A stretch of 64,000 nt of DNA. It comes from Oxalobacteraceae sp. CFBP 13730 (GTDB lineage Bacteria > Pseudomonadota > Gammaproteobacteria > Burkholderiales > Burkholderiaceae_D). How positions within the stretch are numbered: the stretch's first letter is position 1; each line of letters starts with the position of its first letter. This document shows, piece by piece, positions 23,551-31,461 of the stretch. The stretch lies in assembly GCA_014841835.1 (NCBI GenBank), contig JACYUQ010000001.1, positions 496,001 through 560,000 of the forward strand. Direction: 5' to 3'. Position numbers and translations under genes: made by a program. The notes beneath the pieces are model-generated. The model searched no databases and was not told where the DNA came from. It saw only the letters and a program-made list of their open reading frames with translations.

Positions 23551-23772
23551 GTGAATATGACGAAAAAATTTATAGCACAAAGTGTGCTTGTTGGATTGTT
23601 CTTTGGCCTACTCGTTTACGCTTACGAATATATCTACGGACAAATATCCACCCATTTTTTTGTAAGAGCTTTAGGCATAGGAATATTTTGCGGTTTTGCA
23701 TCAGTCACTTTTCTCTCAATTAGAAATAAAAAAGGTCTTGAGTCTCTAAAGAGTAGCCGGGGTCAGGTCTGA
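23551..23772 (+). CDS. Small two-helix membrane protein, 3' end supplied by a repeat
   Basis: The 73 residues contain two hydrophobic helices (about 9-26 and 38-57) and a short basic tail. The start is GTG with AGGA 8 nt upstream; an ATG two codons later is an alternative. The last four codons and the stop come from repeat element R1, so the native C terminus has probably been replaced. It is AT-rich compared with core genes. The function is unknown. Small membrane proteins of this shape include toxin-immunity proteins, but I have no motif to prove it. Confidence 0.55.
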   Translation: MNMTKKFIAQSVLVGLFFGLLVYAYEYIYGQISTHFFVRALGIGIFCGFASVTFLSIRNKKGLESLKSSRGQV

Positions 23773-23865
23773 CATTCGGACACGGACTCTTCCTTAGCAC
23801 CTTCGCCAGGGCATTCATAAACAGACTTTTTGCTGAGATCGTGTTCGAATGTCAGACCTGACCCC
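23759..23865. repeat. Inverted-repeat element R1 (~107 bp)
   Basis: It begins GGGGTCAGGTCTGACATT and ends with the inverse (26-bp termini with one mismatch). The interior is non-palindromic, and no transposase is encoded in it. It is the first of three copies in the islet (R1-R3) and looks like a MITE or REP/BIME-type element. It supplies the stop codon of the preceding gene. Confidence 0.85.
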
Positions 23866-24083
23866 GTCCCCTGCAACGAATGGCGCGGACGTCAACAGAA
23901 TTGACTGTTTGGGTGTCAGAGAAGGCCGCCACGTCAACATCGGCAATACGCCGGTTTCTGCCCTTCGTGGCAGTCTGCGACTTTTCTGCCTTGGTGACCT
24001 GATATGCTCAGCTGAAGGCCTGGTTCGGCCAAAAGAAGTCGTCCTCGATCTGAACATTACCCGGCTTTCATAAGGGAAATTCG

Positions 24084-24389
24084 ATGATGTCGACTGACAT
24101 GCGGGTCTGTGTACTGCTTAGTGGGCAGAGAGCACTTCTTGGGCACATTGGTATTACGGTGCGCGCGATTACGTGTAGGTGGACCCAGAATGAAATCTAT
24201 GTTCGTGTTGTCTTCGATAGAGGAATCAGTGACGACGATGCCGAAACGATCTCGGAAGCAGAAACAGAAGTAATTGCAGATTTCCCAGCTACGATTGCGG
24301 TCGATTTCAAGCTTGAACGCTGTGATTATCCGACGCTAATCAAGCGCTACAGTGATGAACATGCAGTATTCGGAAGACTGGAAAAGTAA
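24084..24389 (+). CDS. Small acidic cytosolic protein, copy 1 of a tandem pair
   Basis: The 101 residues have no signal or membrane segment. The ATG at 24084 has AAGGGA 7 nt upstream. The acidic middle (DDDAETISEAETEVIADFP) and the C terminus ending FGRLEK are shared almost exactly with copy 2. I recall similar ~100-residue proteins near polymorphic-toxin and colicin-type immunity genes, but this is unverified and no catalytic motif is visible. The gene sits between R1 and R2. The 5' leader (23866-24083) is also duplicated. Confidence 0.6.
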   Translation: MMSTDMRVCVLLSGQRALLGHIGITVRAITCRWTQNEIYVRVVFDRGISDDDAETISEAETEVIADFPATIAVDFKLERCDYPTLIKRYSDEHAVFGRLEK

Positions 24390-24436
24390 CGGTAAAGCAA
24401 GTACTCTTCGGGTCGGTTTCCGCCTGTTGAGTAGCC

Positions 24437-24578
24437 GAGATCAGGTCTGGAATTAGGATTCGGACTCTTCCTTAGTACCTTCGCTAGGGCATCCATAAAT
24501 AGACTTTCGCTGAGATCGTGTCCGAATGTCAGACCTGACCCCGTCCCGAGATCGTGTTCGAATGTCAGACCTGACCCC
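24437..24578. repeat. Inverted-repeat element R2 plus an extra half copy
   Basis: The full element covers 24437-24542. A second right end (24548-24578, GAGATCGTGTTCGAATGTC onward) follows directly, then short GACCCC-containing repeats to about 24600. The left end has drifted (GAGATCAGGTCTGG) relative to R1. Confidence 0.8.
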
Positions 24579-24830
24579 GCCCCCTGCACTGACCCCGCCC
24601 CCCTGCAACGAATGGCGAGGACGTCAACAGAATTGACTGTTTGGGTGTCAGAGAAGGCCGCCACGTCAACATCGGCAATACGCCGGTTTCTGCCCTGCGT
24701 GACAGTGTGCGACTTTTCTGCCTTGGTGACCTGATATGCTCAGCTGCAGGCCTGGTTCGGCCAAAATCAGTCGTCCTCGATCTGAACATTACCGGGCTTT
24801 CATAAGGGAAATTCGATGAGGTGAACTGAT

Positions 24831-25121
24831 ATGCGGGTCTGTGTACTGCTTAGTGTGCAGAGAGCACTTCTTGGGCACATTGGTACTGCGGTGCGCGCGA
24901 TTACGTGTAGGTGGACCCAGAATGAGATCTATGTTCGTGTTGTCTTCGATGGAGAGATCAGGGACGACGATGCCGAAACGATCTCGGAAGCAGAAACAGA
25001 AGTAATTGCAGATTTCCCAGCTACGATTGCGGTCGATTTCAAGCTTGAACGCTGTGATTATCCGACGCTAATCAAGCGCTACAGTGATGAACATGCAGTA
25101 TTCGGAAGACTGGAAAAGTAA
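24831..25121 (+). CDS. Small acidic protein, copy 2; original start context lost
   Basis: The 96 residues are near-identical to copy 1 from its internal Met onward; the second half is unchanged. The ribosome site AAGGGA and the ATG that starts copy 1 are conserved at 24816, but here the third codon is TGA. Translation must therefore re-initiate at 24831, six nucleotides after that stop, or not occur. Substitutions cluster in the N-terminal half (for example FDRGIS versus FDGEIR). It may be a decaying or diversifying paralogue. Confidence 0.5.
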   Translation: MRVCVLLSVQRALLGHIGTAVRAITCRWTQNEIYVRVVFDGEIRDDDAETISEAETEVIADFPATIAVDFKLERCDYPTLIKRYSDEHAVFGRLEK

Positions 25122-25168
25122 CGGTAAAGCAAGTACGCTTCGGGTCGGTTTCCGCCTGTCGAGAAGCC

Positions 25169-25330
25169 GGGATCAGGTCTGGCATTAGGATTCGGACTCT
25201 TCCTTAGTACCTTCGCTAGGGCATCCATAAATAGATTTTTGCTGAGATCGTGTTCGAATGTGAGACCTGACCCCGTCCCGTGACTGACCCCGTCCCGCTG
25301 AGCTCGTGTCCGAATGTCAGACCTGACCCC
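25169..25330. repeat. Inverted-repeat element R3 plus an extra half copy
   Basis: The full element covers 25169-25274, followed by a TGACTGACCCCGTCCCG spacer and a second right end ending at 25330. It is joined directly to the 3' fragment of another gene. Confidence 0.8.
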
Positions 25331-25518
25331 GTCCCGAAAATCATCCGTCGCAACCTTTAGACGCGGTTTTTATCGCGATCTGGAAACGCCGTGTACCCAA
25401 GCGCGAAGCGATGGGCATTCAGGGCATCCTCTTCTACGGGTGCGAACACAAGAAGGTGTACTATCCTACCCGTCGCGATGAGCAGGCAGTCAATCCAGAC
25501 GGCTCAACATTGCGGTAG
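25327..25518 (+). pseudogene. 3' fragment of an unidentified gene
   Basis: An open frame without a start reads IAIWKRRVPKREAMGIQG, then a Cys/Lys/Tyr-rich stretch (YGCEHKKVYYP), and ends NPDGSTLR before TAG at 25516. The protein-like composition and clean stop suggest the last ~50-55 codons of a real gene whose 5' part was removed where repeat R3 now lies. The family is not recognised. The 150 bp between it and the next gene hold nothing I can name. Confidence 0.45.
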
Positions 25519-25666
25519 AGAAGGTCTGCATTGCATTGAAAGATGCGAGTCGAGACCCTCAATGACTTTTCCGATCCGGCAATCGTCTTAGCTAACATAA
25601 GCGGCAAACACTGACCAATAACAATCGTTCAAGCTCTTCAATACTCACCGCACGCGTCAATTACCC

Positions 25667-26062
25667 ATGAATCTTGGTTCCGTCCGATGCGTGGTTCTGG
25701 CCCTGTCCATATCTGTCGCCGTTGGCTTCATCGTTAAGGCATGCTCAAGTCCAGAGCTTATCGAGACCTTCGGCGAGAAAAGTGAATGGTCAACTCTTCA
25801 AGCGATCGAATTGCAGAACCGCAACATAGCTTTGAATGCGCCAGTTATACGCAGCATGCACGACCGCGAAGTCCTTGGCGTCAGAGGGGTTTCAGGAAAA
25901 AAAATTTGGATTCTATTACGCACTGAGTCGCCACCGTTCTACAAGCAAATGCCTATGGGACAATACGATGTCCCCGCCTCCCTGGTTGATCAGCTGGAAA
26001 AAGAGCGTCGACTTTCTTACACAGTGACAGTGGTTCTGCGCTCTCACATACCTGAGAAATGA
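25667..26062 (+). CDS. Hypothetical exported protein
   Basis: The 131 residues have one N-terminal hydrophobic segment (about 8-24) followed by ACSSPE. This could be a poor lipobox (VKAC) or an uncleaved anchor. The remainder is soluble and mixed charge. No family is recognised, and no clear ribosome site precedes the ATG. It lies in the AT-richer islet and has no obvious operon partner apart from the next gene, 69 nt away. Confidence 0.5.
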   Translation: MNLGSVRCVVLALSISVAVGFIVKACSSPELIETFGEKSEWSTLQAIELQNRNIALNAPVIRSMHDREVLGVRGVSGKKIWILLRTESPPFYKQMPMGQYDVPASLVDQLEKERRLSYTVTVVLRSHIPEK

Positions 26063-26131
26063 AGCAATGCCGGACCTTACTTGAATAGTAGCAGTTCTTC
26101 TATCACTAGTCGCATTTCCAGGATGAGGAAA

Positions 26132-26464
26132 ATGAAGCGCGCATTGTTTATTTGTAGTCAGAATCGCCTACGGAGCCCTACTGCCGAGCAGCTATTTTCG
26201 AGTTGGCCAGACGTTGAAACTGACTCCGCTGGCTTGGGTGGGGATGCGACGATACCTTTGTCTTCGGAACAATTAGCTTGGTCTAATATTATCTTCGTGA
26301 TGGAAAAGGCGCATCGCAATAAGTTGTCGTCAAGGTTCCGGAAGTATTTGAATGGAAAACGTATTGTTTGCCTGGATATTCCGGATGATTATGTGTATAT
26401 GCAGCCGGAACTGATTGAGTTACTTGAAGCGAGGGCAGGTCGCTTTTTGCGAACGTCCCGGTAG
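26132..26464 (+). CDS. Low-molecular-weight protein tyrosine phosphatase-like protein
   Basis: The 110 residues start MKRALFICSQNRLRSPTAE. The loop C-x5-R-S (CSQNRLRS, about residues 8-15) is the LMW-PTP P-loop, and DDY near residue 89 could supply the general acid, though the usual DPY is changed. It is shorter than classical LMW-PTPs (~150). The ATG at 26132 follows GAGGAA; the frame upstream to 26081 is not needed. AT-rich codon use matches the islet. The small-PTP family annotated in many genomes without known substrate is the best fit. Confidence 0.72.
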   Translation: MKRALFICSQNRLRSPTAEQLFSSWPDVETDSAGLGGDATIPLSSEQLAWSNIIFVMEKAHRNKLSSRFRKYLNGKRIVCLDIPDDYVYMQPELIELLEARAGRFLRTSR

Positions 26465-26672
26465 GAATGCACTACAATGATGGTCCGAATTTGGTCGAAC
26501 GTGCGTCGTCGCGCATTTGCGTGCGCTGCCGGCTATGCCAACTTTATTGTAGACGCGACTGGTGCAAAACACGCTGTCGCCGCGTTGTTGCACACACTCA
26601 TTGCATGACAAGATGCAGTGATCGGCTTGTCGCGTAAGATCGTTTAGGGCAGACATTATAGTTCGTCCACAC

Positions 26673-27386
26673 CTATCGATCCTCTGGTGGCGCTTCCGAT
26701 GCGGTTTCCGGTGCATTCATTGGTGCCGATTCCGGTGCGGGTTCCGGTGCGGTATCCAATTCTTCTTTCGCTTCCGGCGGCGGTACATCTGCCGGCGCCG
26801 CCGCAGGCAAATCAGGCAGCACCGGTTGCGCTGTCGGCACCGCTGGTGCAGCAGGCTGCGGCTGCGGCTGCGGCTGCGGCTGCCCAGGCCCCTGCCCCAA
26901 CGCCGGATCACGCGCCTTGAACCGCCACGCCGAAATCGTGTCCGCATTGTCCAGGCCCGCAAACCGGCTGTCGAAATTGGCGACCTTCAGCGGTTTGGCC
27001 GTCGACAGGCTATGCACTGCAACCACACCCGTCGTGCCATCCCCCAGATACACCACGCCCCACTCGGCCTTGCCCGTCAGCGGATCGACGAAGATCTTGC
27101 GCAGGTGCCGGCGCACGCCCGGCACGCGCGGGTCCTTCAGCAATTCCTTGAGCGATGGCGGGTACGGCGAGGCGCCTTGCGGCGTCGCCGCCGCGTAGCT
27201 GTCGAGCGCTGCGCTGAAGGCGGCGCCGATGTCCAGCAGTTCTTCTTCGGCTGCCGCCCGTTGCAGCAGCGCGCCGATCTTGAGCGTCGCCGCGCCCACC
27301 AGGCCGATAATGGTGACAAAGATGATCAGGCCCAGATAGGTGAACCCGGCCTGGCGCCCGCGGCGTATCCCTGCCCGAACTACCAT
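26673..27386 (-). CDS. Prepilin-like protein lacking Glu5, with Pro/Gln-rich tail
   Basis: The 237 residues begin with a short basic leader and GFTYLGLIIFVTIIG. This is a prepilin-peptidase-type helix in which position +5 is Gly rather than Glu. A pseudopilin-like globular part (about 40-160) follows, then a low-complexity tail of PQ repeats and Pro/Ala/Glu. Loss of Glu5 is seen in tip pseudopilins such as GspK, but this protein is smaller and lacks the GspK insert. Its ATG overlaps the upstream stop by 7 nt. It is the last gene of the secretion operon, and no strong terminator is visible downstream. Confidence 0.7.
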   Translation of the reverse strand: MVVRAGIRRGRQAGFTYLGLIIFVTIIGLVGAATLKIGALLQRAAAEEELLDIGAAFSAALDSYAAATPQGASPYPPSLKELLKDPRVPGVRRHLRKIFVDPLTGKAEWGVVYLGDGTTGVVAVHSLSTAKPLKVANFDSRFAGLDNADTISAWRFKARDPALGQGPGQPQPQPQPQPAAPAVPTAQPVLPDLPAAAPADVPPPEAKEELDTAPEPAPESAPMNAPETASEAPPEDR

Positions 27387-27781
27387 TCCAGATAAGGCCG
27401 GCCGCGCCGGTCGTTGCCCGGCGCGCCGCTGCGCAGGTTGGCAAAGCCGCCCTGCTCTCCTTCGTGCGGCGCTTCCAGGATCCACGTATCGCGCGCTTCG
27501 GTGACCGGGTCGAGCGGGATTTCGCGCAGGTAGCGCGCCTCCACCAGCTGCTCGAGCGACTCGGGATAGCGGCCCGTATCGGAGCGGTACTGATCGACCA
27601 CCTGGCGCGTGTTGCGCAGGTTATCGGCCAGGATCGTCTCTTTGGCGCTGTCGATGCTGGGGAAAAAACGCGGCAGCGCCACCGTCAGCAGCAGCGCGAT
27701 GATCCCCAGCACCACCAGCAGTTCGATCAGCGTGAAGCCACGGTTTTTTCCATCTGCATGCAGTTGCATCGTGCTCACCAT
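27380..27781 (-). CDS. Type II secretion/pilin-like protein (GspG-like)
   Basis: The 133 residues have a prepilin signal (leader of about 14, then GFTLIELLVVLGIIALLL with Glu5 present) and a short GspG-type body (YRSDTGRYPESLEQLVEARYLREIPLDPVT). It would be an inner-membrane prepilin cleaved by PilD and built into the pseudopilus. Its ATG overlaps the upstream stop by 7 nt and its own end overlaps the next start, so translation is coupled. Confidence 0.82.
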   Translation of the reverse strand: MVSTMQLHADGKNRGFTLIELLVVLGIIALLLTVALPRFFPSIDSAKETILADNLRNTRQVVDQYRSDTGRYPESLEQLVEARYLREIPLDPVTEARDTWILEAPHEGEQGGFANLRSGAPGNDRRGRPYLEW

Positions 27782-28263
27782 TTGTTGTAGGGGATGCCGT
27801 TCAGCCCCACCCGCGCGGAGCGCGAATAGACATCATAGACATCGTCGCCTTCCTGCGGTTGATCCGGCTCGCTGGCATAGCTGCGCTTGCCCCAGGTGGC
27901 GGCGTCATCGAGATCGCGCTCCGGCGTGAACGGGTCGCGCGGCAGGCGCCGCATGAAATAGATCTTCGCCTGCTTGGGACTGCGCAGGTCGGACACGCCC
28001 TGCACCAGCAATTCCAGCCGCGCCGGATAGCCACTGGCGTCGGCCGCCTTGGCCACGCGGCCCTCGTCGGCGGCCTTCTTGTACGCGTCCAGGCCGGCGC
28101 GGATGTCGCGCAGGCCCCGGCGCAGCTCCTGCTCCTCGCGGCGCTGTACCGTCACTTCGGCCACCGGCAGCACCAGGGTGCCGAGCAAAGCCAGGATCGC
28201 GAGCGTGACGAGCAGCTCGATCAGCGTGAAGCCATGCCGCGCGCGCATACCCGGCTGCGTCAT
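27775..28263 (-). CDS. Type II secretion/pilin-like protein (GspG-like)
   Basis: The 162 residues have a leader of about 10, then GFTLIELLVTLAILALLG with Glu5. The body (GYPARLELLVQGVSDL, then RRLPRDPFTPERDLDD) resembles its downstream neighbour but is longer. It is probably a pseudopilin of the same machine. It overlaps the secretin gene end by 4 nt. Confidence 0.82.
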   Translation of the reverse strand: MTQPGMRARHGFTLIELLVTLAILALLGTLVLPVAEVTVQRREEQELRRGLRDIRAGLDAYKKAADEGRVAKAADASGYPARLELLVQGVSDLRSPKQAKIYFMRRLPRDPFTPERDLDDAATWGKRSYASEPDQPQEGDDVYDVYSRSARVGLNGIPYNKW

Positions 28264-30341
28264 CGCTGCGGCACTGGCGGCGTCACGCCGGGCGGATAGG
28301 CGGCCGGCTGCGCCTCGGCTTCCGGTGCAGATGCAGGCACGGATTCAGGCACAGATTCAGGCAACGTCGCCGGCTGGCCCGGCGGCGCCGATGGCGGCGA
28401 ACCCAGTTGCGGCGTGGCCGGCAAGGCCGATGGCGGCACCGAGAATGATGTTGCGGGTTCCTGCGCTGGCGGCGGCGCAACCGGTGTCGTGACCGTCGTC
28501 GTCGTGACGGTCGCCGGCAGCGCCAGGGCTGGCACGGCGGGCCGCGCGCCCGTCGTCGGCAGCGCTACCGGTGCGCGCACGGCATTGTCAGGCCGGCGGC
28601 GGAAGCTTGACTCGGTGCCGGCGCCGAATTCGGATGCCGATGCCGGCGGGCGCTGCACCGCGCGCACGATGCGCGGCGTGATCGACAGCAGGATTTCGGT
28701 GCGTCCGTTGCTATCGGTCTGGCTGCCGAACAGGCGCCCGACGATCGGCAGGTCGCCCACGCCCGGCACCTTGGTGCCGCTGCTGCGGTCTTCATTGCTG
28801 ATCAGGCCAGCGAGCACCTGGTTCTCGCCATCCTTCAGTTGCAGCATGGTGGTCGCCGAGCGGCTGCCGATGCGGTAGGCCACGGTGCCGTTACGGGTCT
28901 CGACGCGCTCGCCCAGCGTGCTGACCTCGAGGTTGACGCGGATCGCCACCTCGTTGTTCAGGTAAATGGTCGGCTCGACGTTCAGCGTCAGGCCCACGTC
29001 CAGGTAGGTGATGTTATCGGACGCGAAGCCGCCGATCCCCGACGACACCGTCGCCGAGATATTCGGGATCTTGTCACCGATGACGATCTTGGCCTTTTCC
29101 TTGTTGCGCACGCGGATGCGCGGGTTGGCCAGCGTCGTCGTGTCGCCATCGGTCTTGCTGGCGTTGAGCGTGGCGCTGATCGGGCCCGTCGTGATCGTGC
29201 TGCTGTTCAGGCCACGCAGCTGGTCGATGGTCAGCACATTGCCGTCGAACGATGTCAATGGCGAGAACCCCAGCGATGTCGGCCAGTTGATCCCCAGGTC
29301 CATCACGCTGCTGCGATTGATCTCCAGCACCTCGACGTCGAGCATCACTTCGGGCTCCGGCACGTCCTGCAGCGCCACCAGCTGCGTGGCGATGCGGATC
29401 GCTTCCGGGTTGTCGCGCAGGATCACCAGATTCAGTTTTTCATCGACCACCACGTCGCGGCTCTTGAGGATCGTCTTGAACGTATTGGCGATCGACTTGG
29501 CGTCGGCGTTCGCCAGGAAGAACGTCTTGACCGTCATTTCCTGGTACTCGCGCAGCTTGGCCGCGACGTTCGGGTAGATCAGGATCGTGTTGCCATCCAT
29601 GACCTGGCGCTCGAGCTGGTTGGTCATCAAGAGGTAGTACACGGCCGCTTCGACGGTGCTGTTCTTCAGGAAGATCGAGGTGCGGGTATCGGCCTTGACG
29701 TCCTTGTCGAAGATGAAGTTCAGGCCCGAGTGGCGCGCGATGATTTCGAACACCTGCTTCAGTGGGGCATCGCGAAATTCCAGGCTGATGGGCTTGCGGT
29801 AGCTGGCCGCCAGCGCTGCCGGGCCGGATGGCGCAGCAGCCGCTTTCTCGTCGATCTCCAGCAGCAGCAGGCGCGCCGCCTCGTGCGCCGGACGTTCGGT
29901 CAGCACGGCGGCCAGCTTGTTGCGCGCCGTGTCGATATCGTCCTTCTCGAACGCAGCGCGCGCCTCGATCAGTGCGGCCGCATGACGCCGGTCCGCCTCC
30001 ACCTGGCGCAGGCCAGCGCGGGCGCGGTCGTTGCCCGGATCGATGGTCTGCACGCGCCGGTATTCGCTACCGGCCACGTCGATCTGGCCCGCGGCCAGCG
30101 CGCGGTCGGCTGCCTCCACCATGCGCACCACGGCGCCGTCGCGCGCGCGCAGGTACGCCGCCTTGTATTCAGGATTGCCGGGATCGGAGGCCAGTGCCTC
30201 CTGGTACTTGGCCAGGCCGGCGCCGACCTTGTCCTGGGCCACCAGTGCGTTGCCCTCCTGGTAGGCGCGCTGCGCCGCGCAACCCGCGAGAAGAAACGGC
30301 AACAGCAGCAGGGTCAGCCCCTGCATCGGCAAACGAGCCAT
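28260..30341 (-). CDS. Lipoprotein secretin with N-terminal TPR region
   Basis: The 693 residues form the outer-membrane channel of the machine. The lipobox LLAGC places Cys21 as the lipid anchor. TPR-like helices (about 25-190) precede the secretin/TonB short N domain (KPISLEFRDAPLKQVFEIIA) and an N1-type domain. The secretin core (about 330-590) contains VPGVGDLPIVGRLFGS and TEILLSITPRIV. The last ~120 residues are Pro/Ala-rich. The ATG at 30341 shares one base with the upstream stop. Lipidation and TPRs recall MshL/PilQ-type secretins rather than classical GspD. Confidence 0.88.
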   Translation of the reverse strand: MARLPMQGLTLLLLPFLLAGCAAQRAYQEGNALVAQDKVGAGLAKYQEALASDPGNPEYKAAYLRARDGAVVRMVEAADRALAAGQIDVAGSEYRRVQTIDPGNDRARAGLRQVEADRRHAAALIEARAAFEKDDIDTARNKLAAVLTERPAHEAARLLLLEIDEKAAAAPSGPAALAASYRKPISLEFRDAPLKQVFEIIARHSGLNFIFDKDVKADTRTSIFLKNSTVEAAVYYLLMTNQLERQVMDGNTILIYPNVAAKLREYQEMTVKTFFLANADAKSIANTFKTILKSRDVVVDEKLNLVILRDNPEAIRIATQLVALQDVPEPEVMLDVEVLEINRSSVMDLGINWPTSLGFSPLTSFDGNVLTIDQLRGLNSSTITTGPISATLNASKTDGDTTTLANPRIRVRNKEKAKIVIGDKIPNISATVSSGIGGFASDNITYLDVGLTLNVEPTIYLNNEVAIRVNLEVSTLGERVETRNGTVAYRIGSRSATTMLQLKDGENQVLAGLISNEDRSSGTKVPGVGDLPIVGRLFGSQTDSNGRTEILLSITPRIVRAVQRPPASASEFGAGTESSFRRRPDNAVRAPVALPTTGARPAVPALALPATVTTTTVTTPVAPPPAQEPATSFSVPPSALPATPQLGSPPSAPPGQPATLPESVPESVPASAPEAEAQPAAYPPGVTPPVPQR

Positions 30342-30889
30342 CAATCGAATACTCCAATATTGAGCTGCTGGACCTGGTCCAGCGGCAGGTAAGTCAGGGT
30401 CAGCGTGGGCGGACGGATCGCGTCGACGCGGTAGGCGCCGTCGATCGTCGCGCCGTCGCGCACGAGATAGGTACGGTCGTTGCGGGCCAGGTAGATTTCC
30501 CACACGCCGTCCTGGAGCGACTTGCCGATGAACTTGAACGGCAGGGGCGGCGCGACGGGCGGCGGCGGTGGCGGCGGTGGTACGTTCGATGGCCGCGGCG
30601 GCGGTGGTGGCGTCCAGTCGTGGCGCGCGAACAGGGCCTGTTCGCCCTCGCCAAAGCGCTCGCCGTCGGCGCCGATCAACTCGTCGCGCGGGACCAGGCG
30701 GACGATTGCGGTGTCCGCGAACGGCTTGACGACCAGCGCGGCCGTGCTGCGCGCGGGCGCAGTGGCGGCCGTCTTGGCCACGCGCTCGGCCGGTTCGGCC
30801 AGCGTGTTGTCAGGCGTCGTGTCGCCAAACACGACCAGGCCGGCGGCCAGCGCCAGCGCGCCACCCATGGCGATGTGACGGGGCTTCAT
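30341..30889 (-). CDS. PilP/GspC-like inner-membrane-to-secretin connector
   Basis: The 182 residues have an N-terminal membrane helix (about 5-23), a periplasmic linker with two polyproline runs (about 94-113) and a small beta domain (PLPFKFIGKSLQDGVWEIYLA, then LVRDGATIDGAYRV). The layout is that of PilP or a short GspC, which link the inner-membrane complex to the secretin. Its order directly before the secretin fits. I recall such proteins being mislabelled as translation initiation factors because of the Pro-rich part; nothing here supports that. Confidence 0.72.
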   Translation of the reverse strand: MKPRHIAMGGALALAAGLVVFGDTTPDNTLAEPAERVAKTAATAPARSTAALVVKPFADTAIVRLVPRDELIGADGERFGEGEQALFARHDWTPPPPPRPSNVPPPPPPPPVAPPLPFKFIGKSLQDGVWEIYLARNDRTYLVRDGATIDGAYRVDAIRPPTLTLTYLPLDQVQQLNIGVFD

Positions 30890-31461
30890 CGCGCTTCTCC
30901 CGGTGCTGCGCTGCGCTCGGCGAGATAGAACGTCAGGCGCAGCCGCGCATCGACGCCCGCCTCGCCAATCGCGTCGCGGCGAAACGCCACGTCGTCGAGC
31001 GAGGCATGCGGCACCGCGCGCAGCACGTCCATCGCGAACTGCCAGATGGCGCTGTAACTGCCCTTGACGGGCAGGTTGACCTGATAGGCAACCAGCCTGG
31101 CGTTGCGGTCGGCCGTGGTGCGGTACTCGCCCTGCTCCAGCGTCAAGCCATGGCGGGCGGCGAGTGCGAACACCGCTTTCAACTGGCGTTCGACGCTGCG
31201 TGCATCGCCCAGCATCGCGTAGAACTGCGCCAGGTTCTGATCGCTGCTCGGTGGCGGCGCGCTTGGTGCCGGGCGCGGTGGCAACGGCGTGCGCGCGAGG
31301 CGGCGCGCCGCGTCGTAGTCTGCCTCGAGGCGCGCGCGCGCCGGCACCAGCGCGACCTGCACGGCGGCGCCGGCCACGAGCAGCACCACGACGAGCGCCA
31401 CCAGCGGATTGATGCGCGCGAGCAGCAGGCGCGCGCGCAACGGCAGGGTCGCGAGCGTCAT
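30886..31461 (-). CDS. PilO/GspM-like protein
   Basis: The 191 residues have a short cytoplasmic N terminus, one membrane helix (about 20-40), a coiled-coil stretch and a ferredoxin-like periplasmic domain (QGEYRTTADRNARLVAYQV, then SYSAIWQFAMDVLRAVP). This is the PilO/GspM fold. The ATG at 31461 overlaps the upstream stop (ATGA); the ATG four codons earlier is not needed. It is a part of the inner-membrane alignment complex. Confidence 0.78.
   Translation of the reverse strand: MTLATLPLRARLLLARINPLVALVVVLLVAGAAVQVALVPARARLEADYDAARRLARTPLPPRPAPSAPPPSSDQNLAQFYAMLGDARSVERQLKAVFALAARHGLTLEQGEYRTTADRNARLVAYQVNLPVKGSYSAIWQFAMDVLRAVPHASLDDVAFRRDAIGEAGVDARLRLTFYLAERSAAPGEAR

Noticed and set aside
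23815..24073. Small ORFs on both strands between R1 and copy 1 (and their equivalents before copy 2)
   Set aside because: They are made largely of repeat and leader sequence, are frame-shifted between copies, and have no ribosome site.
24347..24664. Minus-strand ORF of 105 codons across R2
   Set aside because: It is a translation of the repeat element itself and overlaps copy 1; not a gene.
23759..25330. CRISPR array
   Set aside because: Only three imperfect, long, inverted elements separated by ~570-bp coding units; no short regular repeats or cas genes.
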